A stretch of 45,016 bases of DNA from Acidimicrobiaceae bacterium. GTDB taxonomy: Bacteria; Actinomycetota; Acidimicrobiia; Acidimicrobiales; MedAcidi-G1. Where the stretch lies: positions 1 through 45,016 of the forward strand of contig PBSS01000029.1 of assembly GCA_002726315.1 (NCBI GenBank), in the 5' to 3' direction. Under the pieces are notes generated by a model. The model did no database searches. It saw only the letters and a list, made by a program, of their open reading frames with translations, and was not told the DNA's origin. Of this stretch, positions 8,533 through 17,020 are shown piece after piece; within the stretch, counting starts at the first letter, position 1; every line of letters begins with the position of its first letter. A program made the translations under genes and the position numbers.

Positions 8533-9893
8533 TGGGACCGGTCCTTTTCGATAGGTGTCGGGAAGCCGTCGGGCTCGTAGGCCCGTGCCAAGATTGACAT
8601 CGGGTGCATTGGACGACGACCAGCGTGCTGGGCGAACTGCAGTGCCGCTAGTGGACAGTCAGTTGCCCAGACCTCGGCATCGTTAGAACCAATGCCGTCA
8701 AAGGCCTTCTTGCCAATTCTCACTGATACCTCGTAGCCCTCGGTTTTCATGGCGAAGGTACCGTCGTGCCCGCAACACTCGATGGTTGTTGATGGCTTGA
8801 CGGCAGGAATACGACGAATGAGGTCGCGACCCTTAAAGCCAATGGCTTGAGCGCGCAGGTGGCACGGGGCGTGGTAGCTGACGTTGCCCGGCGTGCTGGC
8901 GAAGTTGTCATCGAAGCGGTCTTCGTCGCGAATGGACCACAGGAATTCACTGGGGTCTACAACAGCTGCCGCAACCTTCTCAGCTCGTGCCTTGTCCTTC
9001 TCAGCAACCAGTCCCGGGTATTCCCGGCGCAGCATCATGGAACAGGTCGGGTTGATCGCGACAACTGATTTTCCGGCAGCCACATGTGGTGTCAGACGAT
9101 CCAGGTTGATGTTTGCCTTCTTCTGGAGGGTCTTTAGGTCACCAGATTCCCAGGCAGGCATTCCGCAGCACTGCAAGCCTGTTTCGCAGGTGACGTCCAC
9201 ACCATTCCTAGAAAGTACTGAGACGGTGTCCTGGCCCACCTCGGGTTCGTTGTTTTCCACGTAGCAGGTGGGGAACAGCACTACCTCGCCCTCGGACGAA
9301 CTTGCGCTTACGAGCCCTTTGTCTACGGCCCATGTGGTGAAGGTTGTACGGGCAAACTGCGGGAGCTCCTTGTCGGGGTGAATTCCGAGGAGCAGATCAA
9401 GGAAGCGTCTGTGCAGCCGGCTTCTTGAGTTGAGAGTGTTGACCAGTCTGCCAGAAGCTCGTGCCGCTCCGGCCATGCGGTCAGGGTCGCCGAGGATACG
9501 GTCACGCAACCTGGTTCCGCTAACCCGGGTTCGTTGCGCCTTGTACCTGTGGACCAGCTTCGGAAAGTCCAACTGGAACTTGTGCTCGTCACGGACGCTG
9601 TAGGGGCACTGCACTTCACAGAGCTTGCATTGGAAACATGCATCCATGATCTGAGCGGTCTCGTTTGCAGTTATCAACCTCACGTCGCCGTCGTGGCGTT
9701 CATCTAGGAACGCAAACAGTGCAGGGAAGCTGTCGCAGTACTTGAAGCACATTCGACAGCCGTGGCAGATTTCGAACGTGCGGTCGATCTCCCCTTTCAG
9801 GGCGGCGGGGTCCCAGTAGAGGTCGTCAGATGGGTCGTATGCGAGCCCTGAGGTTGGGGAGTACGAGATGGAGCCGTGGTCAGAATCCGTCAT
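8529..9893 (-). CDS. CCG-domain Fe-S protein, GlpC/heterodisulfide-reductase-like
   Basis: A 454-residue predicted electron carrier. Two [4Fe-4S] ferredoxin motifs are seen: C43-x2-C46-x2-C49-x3-C53 (CHGCRMCFKYC) and C86-x2-C89-x2-C92-x3-C96 (CFQCKLCEVQCPY). The C-terminal half has two CCG modules (QCCGMPAW and ECCGHDGT), as in GlpC, HdrB/D and glycolate oxidase subunit GlcF. These modules bind a non-cubane cluster in HdrB and mediate disulfide or quinone redox. There is no transmembrane segment. It lies directly upstream of DUF3501 with a 4-base overlap and 92 bases downstream of rubrerythrin. The partner dehydrogenase is not in the window, and the electron donor and acceptor are unknown. 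Confidence 0.85.
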   Translation of the reverse strand: MTDSDHGSISYSPTSGLAYDPSDDLYWDPAALKGEIDRTFEICHGCRMCFKYCDSFPALFAFLDERHDGDVRLITANETAQIMDACFQCKLCEVQCPYSVRDEHKFQLDFPKLVHRYKAQRTRVSGTRLRDRILGDPDRMAGAARASGRLVNTLNSRSRLHRRFLDLLLGIHPDKELPQFARTTFTTWAVDKGLVSASSSEGEVVLFPTCYVENNEPEVGQDTVSVLSRNGVDVTCETGLQCCGMPAWESGDLKTLQKKANINLDRLTPHVAAGKSVVAINPTCSMMLRREYPGLVAEKDKARAEKVAAAVVDPSEFLWSIRDEDRFDDNFASTPGNVSYHAPCHLRAQAIGFKGRDLIRRIPAVKPSTTIECCGHDGTFAMKTEGYEVSVRIGKKAFDGIGSNDAEVWATDCPLAALQFAQHAGRRPMHPMSILARAYEPDGFPTPIEKDRSQ

Positions 9894-9985
9894 AGGTCAT
9901 CTTCTGGCTTGTAGCAGTACTCGCCAGCGCTTCCTTTGGCTGCCACTAGAAGCAGATGGAGTAGCTGCTAGGTGGGAGCGTGTGC

Positions 9986-10402
9986 TTAGTTGATTGAGTC
10001 GAGCATCGACTGGAAACGACCGGCGTGGGCTTTTTCAGCCTTGGCGAGGGTCTCGAACCAGTCGGCGATTTCGTCAAAGCCCTCTTCACGGGCGGTCTTA
10101 GCCATACCCGGGTACATGTCGGTGTACTCATGGGTTTCGCCGGCCACTGATGCAGCCAGGTTCTCATGGGTGTCACCTATAGGGAGGCCAGTGGCCGGGT
10201 CACCTACGCTCTTGAGATAGTCAAGGTGGCCATGGGCGTGGCCGGTCTCACCATCTGCGGTATCACGGAAATTACCTGCCACGTCGGGGTAGCCCTCAAT
10301 GTCGGCCACCTTGGCAAAGTAGATATACCGGCGGTTGGCTTGTGATTCACCGGCGAACGCCGCCTTCAGGTTTTCATGTGTTTGGGTTCCGTCGAGACTC
10401 AC
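9986..10402 (-). CDS. Rubrerythrin-type diiron protein, single domain
   Basis: A 138-residue ferritin-like four-helix protein. The opening [23 protein letters not shown] and the internal [15 protein letters not shown] and [19 protein letters not shown] segments carry the rubrerythrin diiron ligands. Family members reduce peroxide to water. There is no C-terminal rubredoxin domain, so electrons must come from a separate carrier, perhaps the adjacent Fe-S protein (inference). The start is GTG 10402 with AGGAG 7 bases upstream; the longer frame to 10612 is spurious. A 262-base gap upstream suggests its own promoter. It sits between the selenoprotein SelW-like gene and the Fe-S/DUF3501 pair. Confidence 0.88.
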   Translation of the reverse strand: MSLDGTQTHENLKAAFAGESQANRRYIYFAKVADIEGYPDVAGNFRDTADGETGHAHGHLDYLKSVGDPATGLPIGDTHENLAASVAGETHEYTDMYPGMAKTAREEGFDEIADWFETLAKAEKAHAGRFQSMLDSIN

Positions 10403-10664
10403 AGCTTTTCTCCTGATGGCTAGTTGGCATGACGAGCAGGAATGCGTTTTGGCTGTCCACCTTCCTAGCTCTGAGTTTAGGCTCGGAGAGTGCTCTTTTT
10501 CGCCACTGGTCCTGAAGGCAAAGAGAGGCCGATAAGAACGACAGGGACCAACATCCACTTTTGGGTTGCCTGCAGACACCAGTCTCCGGGTCTGATTCGA
10601 AGGTCTGATCATGTCGGGACCATCGTTCTTCTTCGGAGAGCAGGTATGTCCGGTGACGTGAGGT
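10403..10664. other. Intergenic region upstream of rubrerythrin
   Basis: It separates the SelW-like stop from the rubrerythrin start. I find the rubrerythrin Shine-Dalgarno (AGGAG, next to the GTG at 10402) but no convincing -35/-10 pair, hairpin terminator or additional gene. Confidence 0.4.
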
Positions 10665-10928
10665 CTAGGCTCCGAAAGTTGCTACGTCGGGGCCAACGAT
10701 CTCCTTGAAGATCTCCAGGACCTCGCCATCCTCAGCATGGCGGCCATTCTCATCCTTAGAGTAGATGAGTTCGCCGTCGACCCTCACGTCGTAGATGCCA
10801 TTGGAACCAGTTACTAGGCGCAGGTCGCTGATGACATGCTGATAGTTGGTTAGTAGGTCTCTGGCCGTGCTCACGGCACGGGTGGAATAGTCTCAGGGAA
10901 CGCAGTAGGTGATCTCGATGCAGTGCAT
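10665..10928 (-). CDS. SelW/Rdx-family selenoprotein (in-frame UGA = Sec12)
   Basis: A predicted 87-residue thioredoxin-fold redox protein of the SelW/SelT/SelH (Rdx) family. Reading from ATG 10928 gives MHCIEITYCVPUDYSTRA, with the UGA at 10895-10893 in the second position of the CxxU redox motif (Cys9, Sec12). The rest (LVTGSNGIYDVRVDGELIYSK) is the classic Rdx body. Ordinary gene calling would start at GTG 10874, losing the first beta strand and the active site, or would call it broken. A SECIS-like hairpin follows the UGA. The protein is likely a selenol/thiol oxidoreductase. It lies 43 bases after the lipid kinase gene and upstream of rubrerythrin. The only alternative, a Rdx pseudogene, is less likely given the intact frame and hairpin. 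Confidence 0.88.
10865..10881 (-). promoter_or_regulatory. Bacterial SECIS-like hairpin of the SelW-like gene
   Basis: Just after the UGA, CCGUGC pairs with GCACGG over 6 bp around the 5-base loop CGUGA. The loop starts 17 nt after the UGA and has G as its second base. That matches the described bacterial SECIS geometry (loop roughly 16-37 nt from the UGA, G among the first two loop bases) recognised by SelB. Confidence 0.75.
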
Positions 10929-10971
10929 GCTCAGCCGGTTTTCGTGGGCCTGTCGTCCATGCCGAACGAGG

Positions 10972-11916
10972 TTAGCCGCAGGGCCTGTCTTGTTTTAGCG
11001 CACCGGCGACCCGCAGTGACGACCGGTCTGCTCGAACGGTCGTACGGCCCCCGGCCGGAATAATTCCGAGAGGTTCGCCATCGGCCCGCATGCTACCGGT
11101 GACGCCCTTACCTCCGGGGTCATCCAGCAATTCGAGTGAAACCTCGACAGCCCTGAACATCGACACCTTGGGGTGCTCCACATGGGTGCCGGTATTGACC
11201 ATACGAAAGGACTGGAGCAGTTCAAGTCGGCTCACGTCTCCGACTAGACAGATGTCCATGAGGCCATCGGTCGGGTTAGCACCAGGACAGATTTCCATTC
11301 CACCTCCGAACCATGCTGTGTTAGCAACGACGATGGCTGCTGCTGCTAGCTCGGTTGCCTTGCCATCAAGGGTGAGGCGGTAGGTGGTGGGTACCATGCG
11401 TGGAATTTCTAAGAGTGTGGCGATCGTGTAGCGGAAGGCACCCCGGGGAAAGCGCATGGAGTTGGCTCGACTGTTCACATTGGTGGGAAAGCCCGCTACG
11501 AGGCTGGTGACCACGGGACGGGCAGCGCCGGTGATGAGGTTGATGGAAACGGGCTCAGAGAGGGCTCGGTCAACGCGTTGGGCTAGGTCACCCTCAAGAA
11601 GCTCCAATGCCCTTGCAGCATCATCTCCAGTGCCAGTCGGGATGATTCCCAGAATCCTGTCAGTGTCGGAGAGAACAGATGCCGCCAAGTGCACGGTCCC
11701 ATCTCCGCCCATTACGAGAACTCGCTCGGCTGGGGAGTTGGCAACAGCCTCAATGCTTGCAGAGGAGGATCTAGCTTCAAGGAGTTCAGGCTTGACACCC
11801 CGCCGGTGCAGAAGTTCCAACACGGTTTTCAGGTTCCGGGAGGCCCGGCCAGCGTTTGCAGCCGGGTTGACGAGAAGCGCCACTGCCGGGTGGTCGAGTT
11901 TGATGAAACTGCTCAT
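10972..11916 (-). CDS. Diacylglycerol/sphingosine-kinase-like lipid kinase (DAGK catalytic domain)
   Basis: A 314-residue ATP-dependent lipid kinase of the DgkB/YegS/BmrU type. The N-terminal nucleotide-binding motifs are LLVNPAANAGRA (14-25), MGGDGTVHLAAS (69-80) and GIIPTGTGDDAARAL. The C-terminal half is the beta-sandwich with a glycine-rich GGMEICPGANPTDGLMDI segment. It probably phosphorylates diacylglycerol or a related lipid alcohol for phospholipid turnover. The start is uncertain: ATG 11916 gives a normal length and opens at the conserved domain, while ATG 11979 adds 21 residues and would overlap the divergent cupredoxin start. It is followed 43 bases later by the SelW-like selenoprotein gene. 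Confidence 0.85.
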   Translation of the reverse strand: MSSFIKLDHPAVALLVNPAANAGRASRNLKTVLELLHRRGVKPELLEARSSSASIEAVANSPAERVLVMGGDGTVHLAASVLSDTDRILGIIPTGTGDDAARALELLEGDLAQRVDRALSEPVSINLITGAARPVVTSLVAGFPTNVNSRANSMRFPRGAFRYTIATLLEIPRMVPTTYRLTLDGKATELAAAAIVVANTAWFGGGMEICPGANPTDGLMDICLVGDVSRLELLQSFRMVNTGTHVEHPKVSMFRAVEVSLELLDDPGGKGVTGSMRADGEPLGIIPAGGRTTVRADRSSLRVAGALKQDRPCG

Positions 11917-11977
11917 GGTCACATCATCGCCCACGGCAACTCCAGATGAAGGTTTCCCATCGGTAGCCTCGTCGCCC

Positions 11978-12364
11978 ATGGCCAGAACTTCCTGTTTCCC
12001 ACGCGGTCCGGTAGTGCCAGTGCTTCTCCTTGCAGTCGCTCTGGCAGCCTGCGGAACTTCAAGCATCGCACCGTTGCTGCCTACAGATGAGGGTGTACTC
12101 CGTGTGGTCGCCCTCGATTCGCTCGACTTCGATGCTGACCAGTACGAAGCTGAAGTCGGAGACATCGAGATTCGGTATGTGCTTGATGGGATGCAGGGCC
12201 ACTCGCTGGTGATCGAAGGATCCGAGAATCAGTTGAGACTGGAGGTAAGTGGAGGTTCCACAGACTCTGGGGCTATTGCGCTGGAGGCAGGTCGCTACAT
12301 CCTCTACTGCGATATTCCCGGACACAGGGAAGGTGGCATGGAGGCCAGGTTGCTGGTCCGGTGA
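11978..12364 (+). CDS. Cupredoxin-domain lipoprotein
   Basis: A 128-residue secreted type-I copper protein. A lipoprotein signal peptide is visible (MARTSCFPRG, hydrophobic core, lipobox LAAC with Cys25). The copper ligands are His75 (MQGHSLVIEG) and the C-terminal loop Cys111-x4-His116-x4-Met121 (YCDIPGHREGGM), which is the plastocyanin/azurin pattern. It is likely a periplasmic or membrane-anchored electron carrier. The frame is open far upstream (to 11456), but that part is antisense to the lipid kinase. The ATG at 11978-11980 shares a CATG with a possible start of the kinase on the other strand. It ends 121 bases before the convergent PuuD-like gene. Confidence 0.85.
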   Translation: MARTSCFPRGPVVPVLLLAVALAACGTSSIAPLLPTDEGVLRVVALDSLDFDADQYEAEVGDIEIRYVLDGMQGHSLVIEGSENQLRLEVSGGSTDSGAIALEAGRYILYCDIPGHREGGMEARLLVR

Positions 12365-12381
12365 GGTTCCAGATCTGACGC

Positions 12382-12396
12382 GAGGTGAACCACCTC
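12382..12396 (+). terminator. Small hairpin between convergent genes
   Basis: GAGGTG-AAC-CACCTC is a perfect 6-bp stem with a 3-base loop, 18 bases after the cupredoxin stop. There is no U-tract. It may help end transcription between the convergent cupredoxin and PuuD-like genes. Confidence 0.3.
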
Positions 12397-12485
12397 AACC
12401 CAACCCAGCCGTAGGGGCTGAACATGTCGTTGAAGGGCGTCGGGACCTGTTGCTGTCTCTATCAGGGCGCGCCATGTGTGACAGT

Positions 12486-13229
12486 TCAGCCCAAGATCTC
12501 GAACAACAGGTAGAGAACCAAGGTTATGACGAAGCCGTACTTGATGGTGTCAGTGTGCTTGTCAAGGACGAGCCGATTCAGGACACCATCGTACCCACCT
12601 ACCTTTCCTAGCGCCGAGAGCTCCATTGCAATCCAGATGACGGCGAAGACGATCCAGAGAACCACTCGTGAACTCGAGTCGGGGGTGCCGAAGTTCGGAC
12701 CACCGAAGTGGCTGGGCCACATCATCGTGAAGATGAGGGGGATGGAGAAGAGTGTGTTGACACGGCTTGCCCTGCCGGCCCGTTTGGCAGCTGCCGGAGC
12801 GGAGGCATCGGCCTCGCCGCCCCCGGCCACCGCTACCGATGAGCCGATGACGACCTGCTGTGCTGGCCAGATGACCATCCACACGTTGGCTGCCATGGTG
12901 GTACCGAGCAGCGCACCAAAGAGGATTCCCATCCCCGCAGCAGACTGCCAATAGGTGGTGCTTGACAGGACCTCCTGGTGGATCAGGATCCAGATGCCTG
13001 ACACCCAGGTGAGGGCTGCTGCCCAGCGGAACCACCAGAGAGTTCGCCAGGTGATCTTTCGTAGTGCCTCACCCCTGGCAGCCTCGTTCATCTCACCGAA
13101 AGCGGAGCCTTGGATGAAGTTGAAGAAGTACAGGAGGCCTATCCAGGTGATCCCACCTAGGTAATGGGCGAACCGACCCACGGCCTGTCCACCTCCGGCA
13201 ATGCCCATCCAGTCACTGAAAAGTTCCAC
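12486..13229 (-). CDS. Urate hydroxylase PuuD N-terminal-like membrane protein
   Basis: A 247-residue polytopic membrane protein. The stretches HYLGGITWIGLLYFFNF and ANVWMVIWPAQQVVI, with hydrophobic segments before and after, match the Urate_ox_N family (membrane domain of PuuD). PuuD proper has a C-terminal cytochrome c domain and oxidises urate. That domain is absent here, and no purine-catabolism gene is nearby, so urate oxidation is unproven. This short form is common in marine bacteria, and the nearby cupredoxin could be a redox partner, but that is only inference. The gene ends convergently with the cupredoxin gene. Confidence 0.75.
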   Translation of the reverse strand: MELFSDWMGIAGGGQAVGRFAHYLGGITWIGLLYFFNFIQGSAFGEMNEAARGEALRKITWRTLWWFRWAAALTWVSGIWILIHQEVLSSTTYWQSAAGMGILFGALLGTTMAANVWMVIWPAQQVVIGSSVAVAGGGEADASAPAAAKRAGRASRVNTLFSIPLIFTMMWPSHFGGPNFGTPDSSSRVVLWIVFAVIWIAMELSALGKVGGYDGVLNRLVLDKHTDTIKYGFVITLVLYLLFEILG

Positions 13230-13388
13230 GGGGGTCCCCTTTGTCGGTTCTGATCCTGTTTTCAGGATCGTTGCTTAGCTCGATACTTCCGGTGATTTCG
13301 ACCGACTGATCATGGCATGCTTCCAAGCCAGTGCCAACCATCCCGGTTTTGACTTGCGGTTCAGGTCCAGTTCACTGTCATTCCAGTC

Positions 13389-15011
13389 TCAATCCACCAG
13401 TACGTCTGAGAACCGGTCACGGAGCGTCTTTTTTGAGAACTTACCTACCGATGTCTTTGGCACCTCTTCGATGAACTCGATCCGGTCGGGCATCCACCAC
13501 TTGACTACCCGTCCGTCCAACCAAGCTAAGATGTCGTCAGCGCTGAGTGTCGCACCCTCGGCAGTCACGACACATGCCATGGCCCGTTCACCCCACTTGG
13601 TTGAGGCCACACCAATCACGGCAGCCTCGGCTACATCCGGGTGGGCCATGATCTCGTTCTCCAGTTCGACCGAGCTGATCCATTCACCTCCTGACTTGAT
13701 GAGGTCCTTGGTGCGATCCACGAGTCGGATGTATCCCTCAGAGTCGGCGCTCGCGACGTCGCCGGTCTTGAGCCACCCGTCGTCGGTAAACGAGTCGCGG
13801 GAACGGTCGTCGTTGTAGTAGGTGCGCGCAATCCATGGCCCCCGCACTTGCAGTTCCCCTCTCGACTCACCGTCCCAGGCCACCTCCTCACCTGTGTCCG
13901 CGTCAGCGATACGGAAGTCGACTGCTGGTGAGATCAGACCGATAGTTGTTCTCAGATCCGCCTTGGCGTCATCGTCTAGGTGCTCGAGGGTCGACTTGAT
14001 CTGACAGACCGCAGCCAGTGGACTGGTCTCAGTCATGCCCCATGCTTGCAGGATTGGGAGACCGGTCATCTGTCGGTACCCCTCCGAGAGGGTTCTGGGT
14101 ACAGCTGAGCCTCCACATGTGATGTTGCGGAGGGCAGAAACGTCTCGGCCCTCCAGTTCTGGGAGCACACCCATCCAGATCGTGGGAACACCGGCAGCGA
14201 GGGTGACCCTTTCGGTTTCAACGAGGTCAGCAAGAGCGCCGGGGGTCAGATTGGCTCCCGGCATGACCAGTGTCGCTCCCGTGGTGACTCCAGCGTGAGC
14301 CAGGCCCCATGCGTTGGCGTGGAACATCGGAACAACTGGCAGGATCACATCTTTCTCGTTTGTCCCGAGCGTGTCAGCCATCATGGCGCCGAAGGTGTGG
14401 AGCACCATCGATCGATGTGAGTAGACAACCCCTTTGGGGTCACCGGTAGTTCCTGAGGTATACATCATCGAGCCAGCACGGTTCTCGTCGACGCGGGTCC
14501 ACTCCACTGGCGAGGCTGTTTCCAGGAGTTCCTCGTAGTCGTGTACCTCTGCCCTGATGGCATTGGCGTCGGGTGCTGGAGCACCATCATCCATGAGGAC
14601 CACGTGTCGCACCGTTTCGAAGGCATCCATGAGGGGCCAGATCAGGCCTGCCACCGACTGGTCTACGAAGATGACCTCGTCTTCAGCATGGTTGGCGATG
14701 TAGGTGAGCTGGTCGGGGAAGAGGCGTAGGTTCAGTGTGTGGGTTACCCTCCCCGTGCACGGTGGAGCGAAGTAGAGCTCCAGATGGCGGGAGGTGTTCC
14801 AAGCGAACGTGGCGACTCGACCGTCCTCGCTGATGCCTAGGTCGTTAAGGACTCCACCTAGGCGACGGGTGCGTTCACCCCAGTCGCCATAAGAGAGGCG
14901 TTCACAGCCGGTTGGTGTGGCCGTCACAATCTGCTTGTCGGCAAAAAGGTTGGTGGCCCGGTCGAAGAGGTGGATCAGTGATAGAGGCGTTTCCATCATC
15001 AGTCCGTCCAT
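13389..15011 (-). CDS. Long-chain fatty-acid-CoA ligase (FadD/AlkK type)
   Basis: A 540-residue ANL-superfamily acyl-CoA ligase. Visible motifs are MYTSGTTGDPKGV at 183-195, AWGMTETSP, GWLKTGD, VDRTKDLIKSGGEWISS and the catalytic Lys524 in TSVGKFSKK. The SGGEWISS form is typical of the medium/long-chain AlkK-like branch. ATG 15011 is preceded by GGGAG. It is the last gene of the minus-strand run that begins with the two selenoproteins, 106 bases downstream of the MauE-like gene, so it could be co-transcribed or have its own promoter. It differs clearly from the synthetase at 3948-5507. Confidence 0.9.
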   Translation of the reverse strand: MDGLMMETPLSLIHLFDRATNLFADKQIVTATPTGCERLSYGDWGERTRRLGGVLNDLGISEDGRVATFAWNTSRHLELYFAPPCTGRVTHTLNLRLFPDQLTYIANHAEDEVIFVDQSVAGLIWPLMDAFETVRHVVLMDDGAPAPDANAIRAEVHDYEELLETASPVEWTRVDENRAGSMMYTSGTTGDPKGVVYSHRSMVLHTFGAMMADTLGTNEKDVILPVVPMFHANAWGLAHAGVTTGATLVMPGANLTPGALADLVETERVTLAAGVPTIWMGVLPELEGRDVSALRNITCGGSAVPRTLSEGYRQMTGLPILQAWGMTETSPLAAVCQIKSTLEHLDDDAKADLRTTIGLISPAVDFRIADADTGEEVAWDGESRGELQVRGPWIARTYYNDDRSRDSFTDDGWLKTGDVASADSEGYIRLVDRTKDLIKSGGEWISSVELENEIMAHPDVAEAAVIGVASTKWGERAMACVVTAEGATLSADDILAWLDGRVVKWWMPDRIEFIEEVPKTSVGKFSKKTLRDRFSDVLVD

Positions 15012-15117
15012 CGGAGGTGCTCCCTTTCCTAGTGGATGTCAGAAGAGTGTGTATGTGCGAGTGATATGCGGTGCCCTGTACGTGGGCGGGACGGTAGCAA
15101 ATCGGCCACTACTGGTC

Positions 15118-15501
15118 TCAGCCCAGCGTAGATGCCACCCCGAGTCCTATCAGGATCAGGTTGCGGAGGATGTGCTTCCACGACAGTGGCTGAATAGACC
15201 ACGCCCCGAAGCAACCACACGCATCGCGGTAGCCCGCCATGAGGCGGCCCGTGATTAGTGTTGTGAATGCCGCAAGGAGGGCCACCGCACATGGCCCCCC
15301 GGTTCGGGGGTCTACTACCAATAACAGGGCAGTTGCGGCCTCGGTTACCGGAAGCACGATGGCCATTAGGAGCGGGTTGGGTAGGCCAAAGCCCTTGATG
15401 GTCTGACGTGTGATCGTGGGACTACGGAACTTGGTGCCGGCCGCGATCGCGAATACGACCGCAAGCACGGCTGCAGCCATCCTTCCAACTCCCATGTTCA
15501 T
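15118..15501 (-). CDS. MauE/DoxX-like membrane protein
   Basis: A 127-residue membrane protein with about four hydrophobic segments and a conserved Cys pair at the membrane edge (ACGCFG, Cys95 and Cys97). This is the MauE pattern. MauE family proteins are thought to support thiol-disulfide chemistry of exported proteins together with thioredoxin-like partners. Its position behind two selenoproteins and two thioredoxin-fold genes fits a role in passing redox equivalents across the membrane (inference). It lies 30 bases downstream of the dehydrogenase gene. A second Cys at residue 71 is also present. Confidence 0.75.
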   Translation of the reverse strand: MNMGVGRMAAAVLAVVFAIAAGTKFRSPTITRQTIKGFGLPNPLLMAIVLPVTEAATALLLVVDPRTGGPCAVALLAAFTTLITGRLMAGYRDACGCFGAWSIQPLSWKHILRNLILIGLGVASTLG

Positions 15502-15531
15502 CGATGGCCCGACATCGCCAACGGTCGATCT

Positions 15532-16452
15532 CTAGTACCCGAGAGCCACGTCAACGGGAGCCAGGAGGTCCCGGTGTTCCACGAACCTTCGCACGTTCTC
15601 CTCTACGAATGGGGTGAGCAATGCAAGGCCCATCTCAGGTGTGTTGCCGATATGGGGAGTGATCAGGCAGTTTGGAAGGGTCCAGAGGGGGTGTCCGTCT
15701 GGTAGTGGTTCTGGGTCGGTTACATCGAGGGCGGCACCACCGATGACTTGCTCGGTGAGGGCGGAGATGAGGTCATTGGTGACAACGTGGCCACCTCGGG
15801 CCACGTTTACGATCCAGGCGTCATCGGGTAGGAGTTTCATTCGACGAGAGTCGATGATCCCTGAGGTCTGCGGAGTAAGAGCGAGGGCTAGAACCAGTAG
15901 GTCTGTCTGGGGGAGTAGGCCGTCGAGGAGATCAACAGTGACGGTGCGGTCAGCCCCAGGGAGGGGTACGTCGGTTCGTCGGACGACCGTTGTCTTACAG
16001 CCGAAGGGGGCCAAGAGTGGAAGGAGGCTTGTGGCGATTCCTCCACCTCCTAACACGGTGACTCGCGAGTGGGCCAGTTGACGACCAGCGGGTTCTGACC
16101 AGGTGTCGGTTCGTGAATAGCCATGGAGGTTCTTGCACACTGCTAGGAGGAGCGCCATAACTGTCTCTGCTACAGCAGGTGCATAGACCCCTTTGCCACA
16201 CGTCCACGTGAGGTGGTCGTCGAGGTGTTGTGCGAATGGTTCGATTCCCGCATAGGGCAACTGCACCCAACTCAGGTCATCGGCACCATCAATTACGGAC
16301 GGAAACAGGTCTGGCCTCGCAGGGTCGGCCCAGACAAGGCCCTCTGCGTTGGCGGGGTCGACGAGGTTGGCACCGCCCCGTTCAACCGCTGAACGCATCG
16401 CCTCGTACATCGGAGGCCTTGTGTGGGGGGCCACCGCCACTCGTCGAGTCAC
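15532..16452 (-). CDS. D-isomer-specific 2-hydroxyacid dehydrogenase
   Basis: A 306-residue NAD(P)-dependent dehydrogenase. The Rossmann motif VLGGGGIATSLLPLLAPFG and the family signature NVARGGHVV are present, and the DVTDPEPLPDGHPLW and LITPHIGNT segments hold the catalytic Glu and His, with the substrate-binding Arg in VARGG. It probably interconverts a 2-oxo acid and a D-2-hydroxy acid; the substrate is unknown. The start is GTG 16452 with AGGA upstream. It sits in the middle of the selenoprotein/thioredoxin run, 64 bases behind the thioredoxin-like gene. It might supply or use reducing equivalents there, but this is not shown by sequence. Confidence 0.88.
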   Translation of the reverse strand: MTRRVAVAPHTRPPMYEAMRSAVERGGANLVDPANAEGLVWADPARPDLFPSVIDGADDLSWVQLPYAGIEPFAQHLDDHLTWTCGKGVYAPAVAETVMALLLAVCKNLHGYSRTDTWSEPAGRQLAHSRVTVLGGGGIATSLLPLLAPFGCKTTVVRRTDVPLPGADRTVTVDLLDGLLPQTDLLVLALALTPQTSGIIDSRRMKLLPDDAWIVNVARGGHVVTNDLISALTEQVIGGAALDVTDPEPLPDGHPLWTLPNCLITPHIGNTPEMGLALLTPFVEENVRRFVEHRDLLAPVDVALGY

Positions 16453-16516
16453 CCAGAAATCCTACCCGTGGGTGAATCGCCAGACTTCGGAGGCCACGGT
16501 GAGAGTGGGTTACCTC

Positions 16517-17020
16517 TCAGGGGGTGGCAGGAGTTCCGACGTATGGCATCGGATCTCCAGCAGCTGGGATCTCCGGTCGAGTCCACGCGGTCAGATTGGC
16601 CAGGTCGGTTGCAACCGATCGCCATGCTTCAGGGTCCCAGCCCTCGGCTATGCCGATTTGGTAGCCGTCCTGTCGGATAGTTACGAATGCCGGAAGAGTC
16701 GAGAGGCCAAGAGAATGCACGAACTCACGGTCGGGATCGGCAAGGCACAGAATCTCGTTGGCTAGTGGGCCAATGAACTTGTGGGCCCCTTCACTATCGG
16801 TTCCACTCACAACGAAGGCAACACGGACGTCGGCGCCACTGAATGCGGTAAGGATGCGACGGGCAGTGTCCAGGAGCCATGAACTCTCATGGGTGAACGG
16901 GTCCAGGACGACAGTCGCCATGTGGAAGGTCGTCAGCCATTCGAGGAGAGGACGCGATACCCCGCCCACCTGGTGCAACTGGGCCTCACTCAAGTTCTTG
17001 AGCGTCTCTGTGTCTGCCAC
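16517..17020 (-). CDS. Thioredoxin-fold protein without CxxC, conserved hypothetical
   Basis: A 167-residue soluble protein with thioredoxin-like features: a central strand VRVAFVVSGTDS, a helix, then cis-Pro-like LSTLPAFVTIRQDGYQIG and a C-terminal WDPEAWRSVATDLA helix. At the expected active-site position there is DPFTHESSW, with no Cys pair, so it is not a classical disulfide reductase. I recall similar proteins in Acidimicrobiia, where the function is not known. It lies 87 bases downstream of the UGSC selenoprotein, so it may bind or receive from it. The ATG at 17020 is the first start of the frame. Confidence 0.65.
   Translation of the reverse strand: MADTETLKNLSEAQLHQVGGVSRPLLEWLTTFHMATVVLDPFTHESSWLLDTARRILTAFSGADVRVAFVVSGTDSEGAHKFIGPLANEILCLADPDREFVHSLGLSTLPAFVTIRQDGYQIGIAEGWDPEAWRSVATDLANLTAWTRPEIPAAGDPMPYVGTPATP

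Noticed and set aside
10412-10612. N-terminal extension of rubrerythrin.
   Set aside because: It lacks family similarity, and a strong Shine-Dalgarno marks GTG 10402.
11456-11977. Long upstream extension of the cupredoxin frame.
   Set aside because: It is antisense to the well-supported lipid-kinase gene, and the signal peptide begins at 11978.
15118-15501. Sec in the MauE-like CGC motif.
   Set aside because: Both positions are Cys codons, and no in-frame UGA is present.
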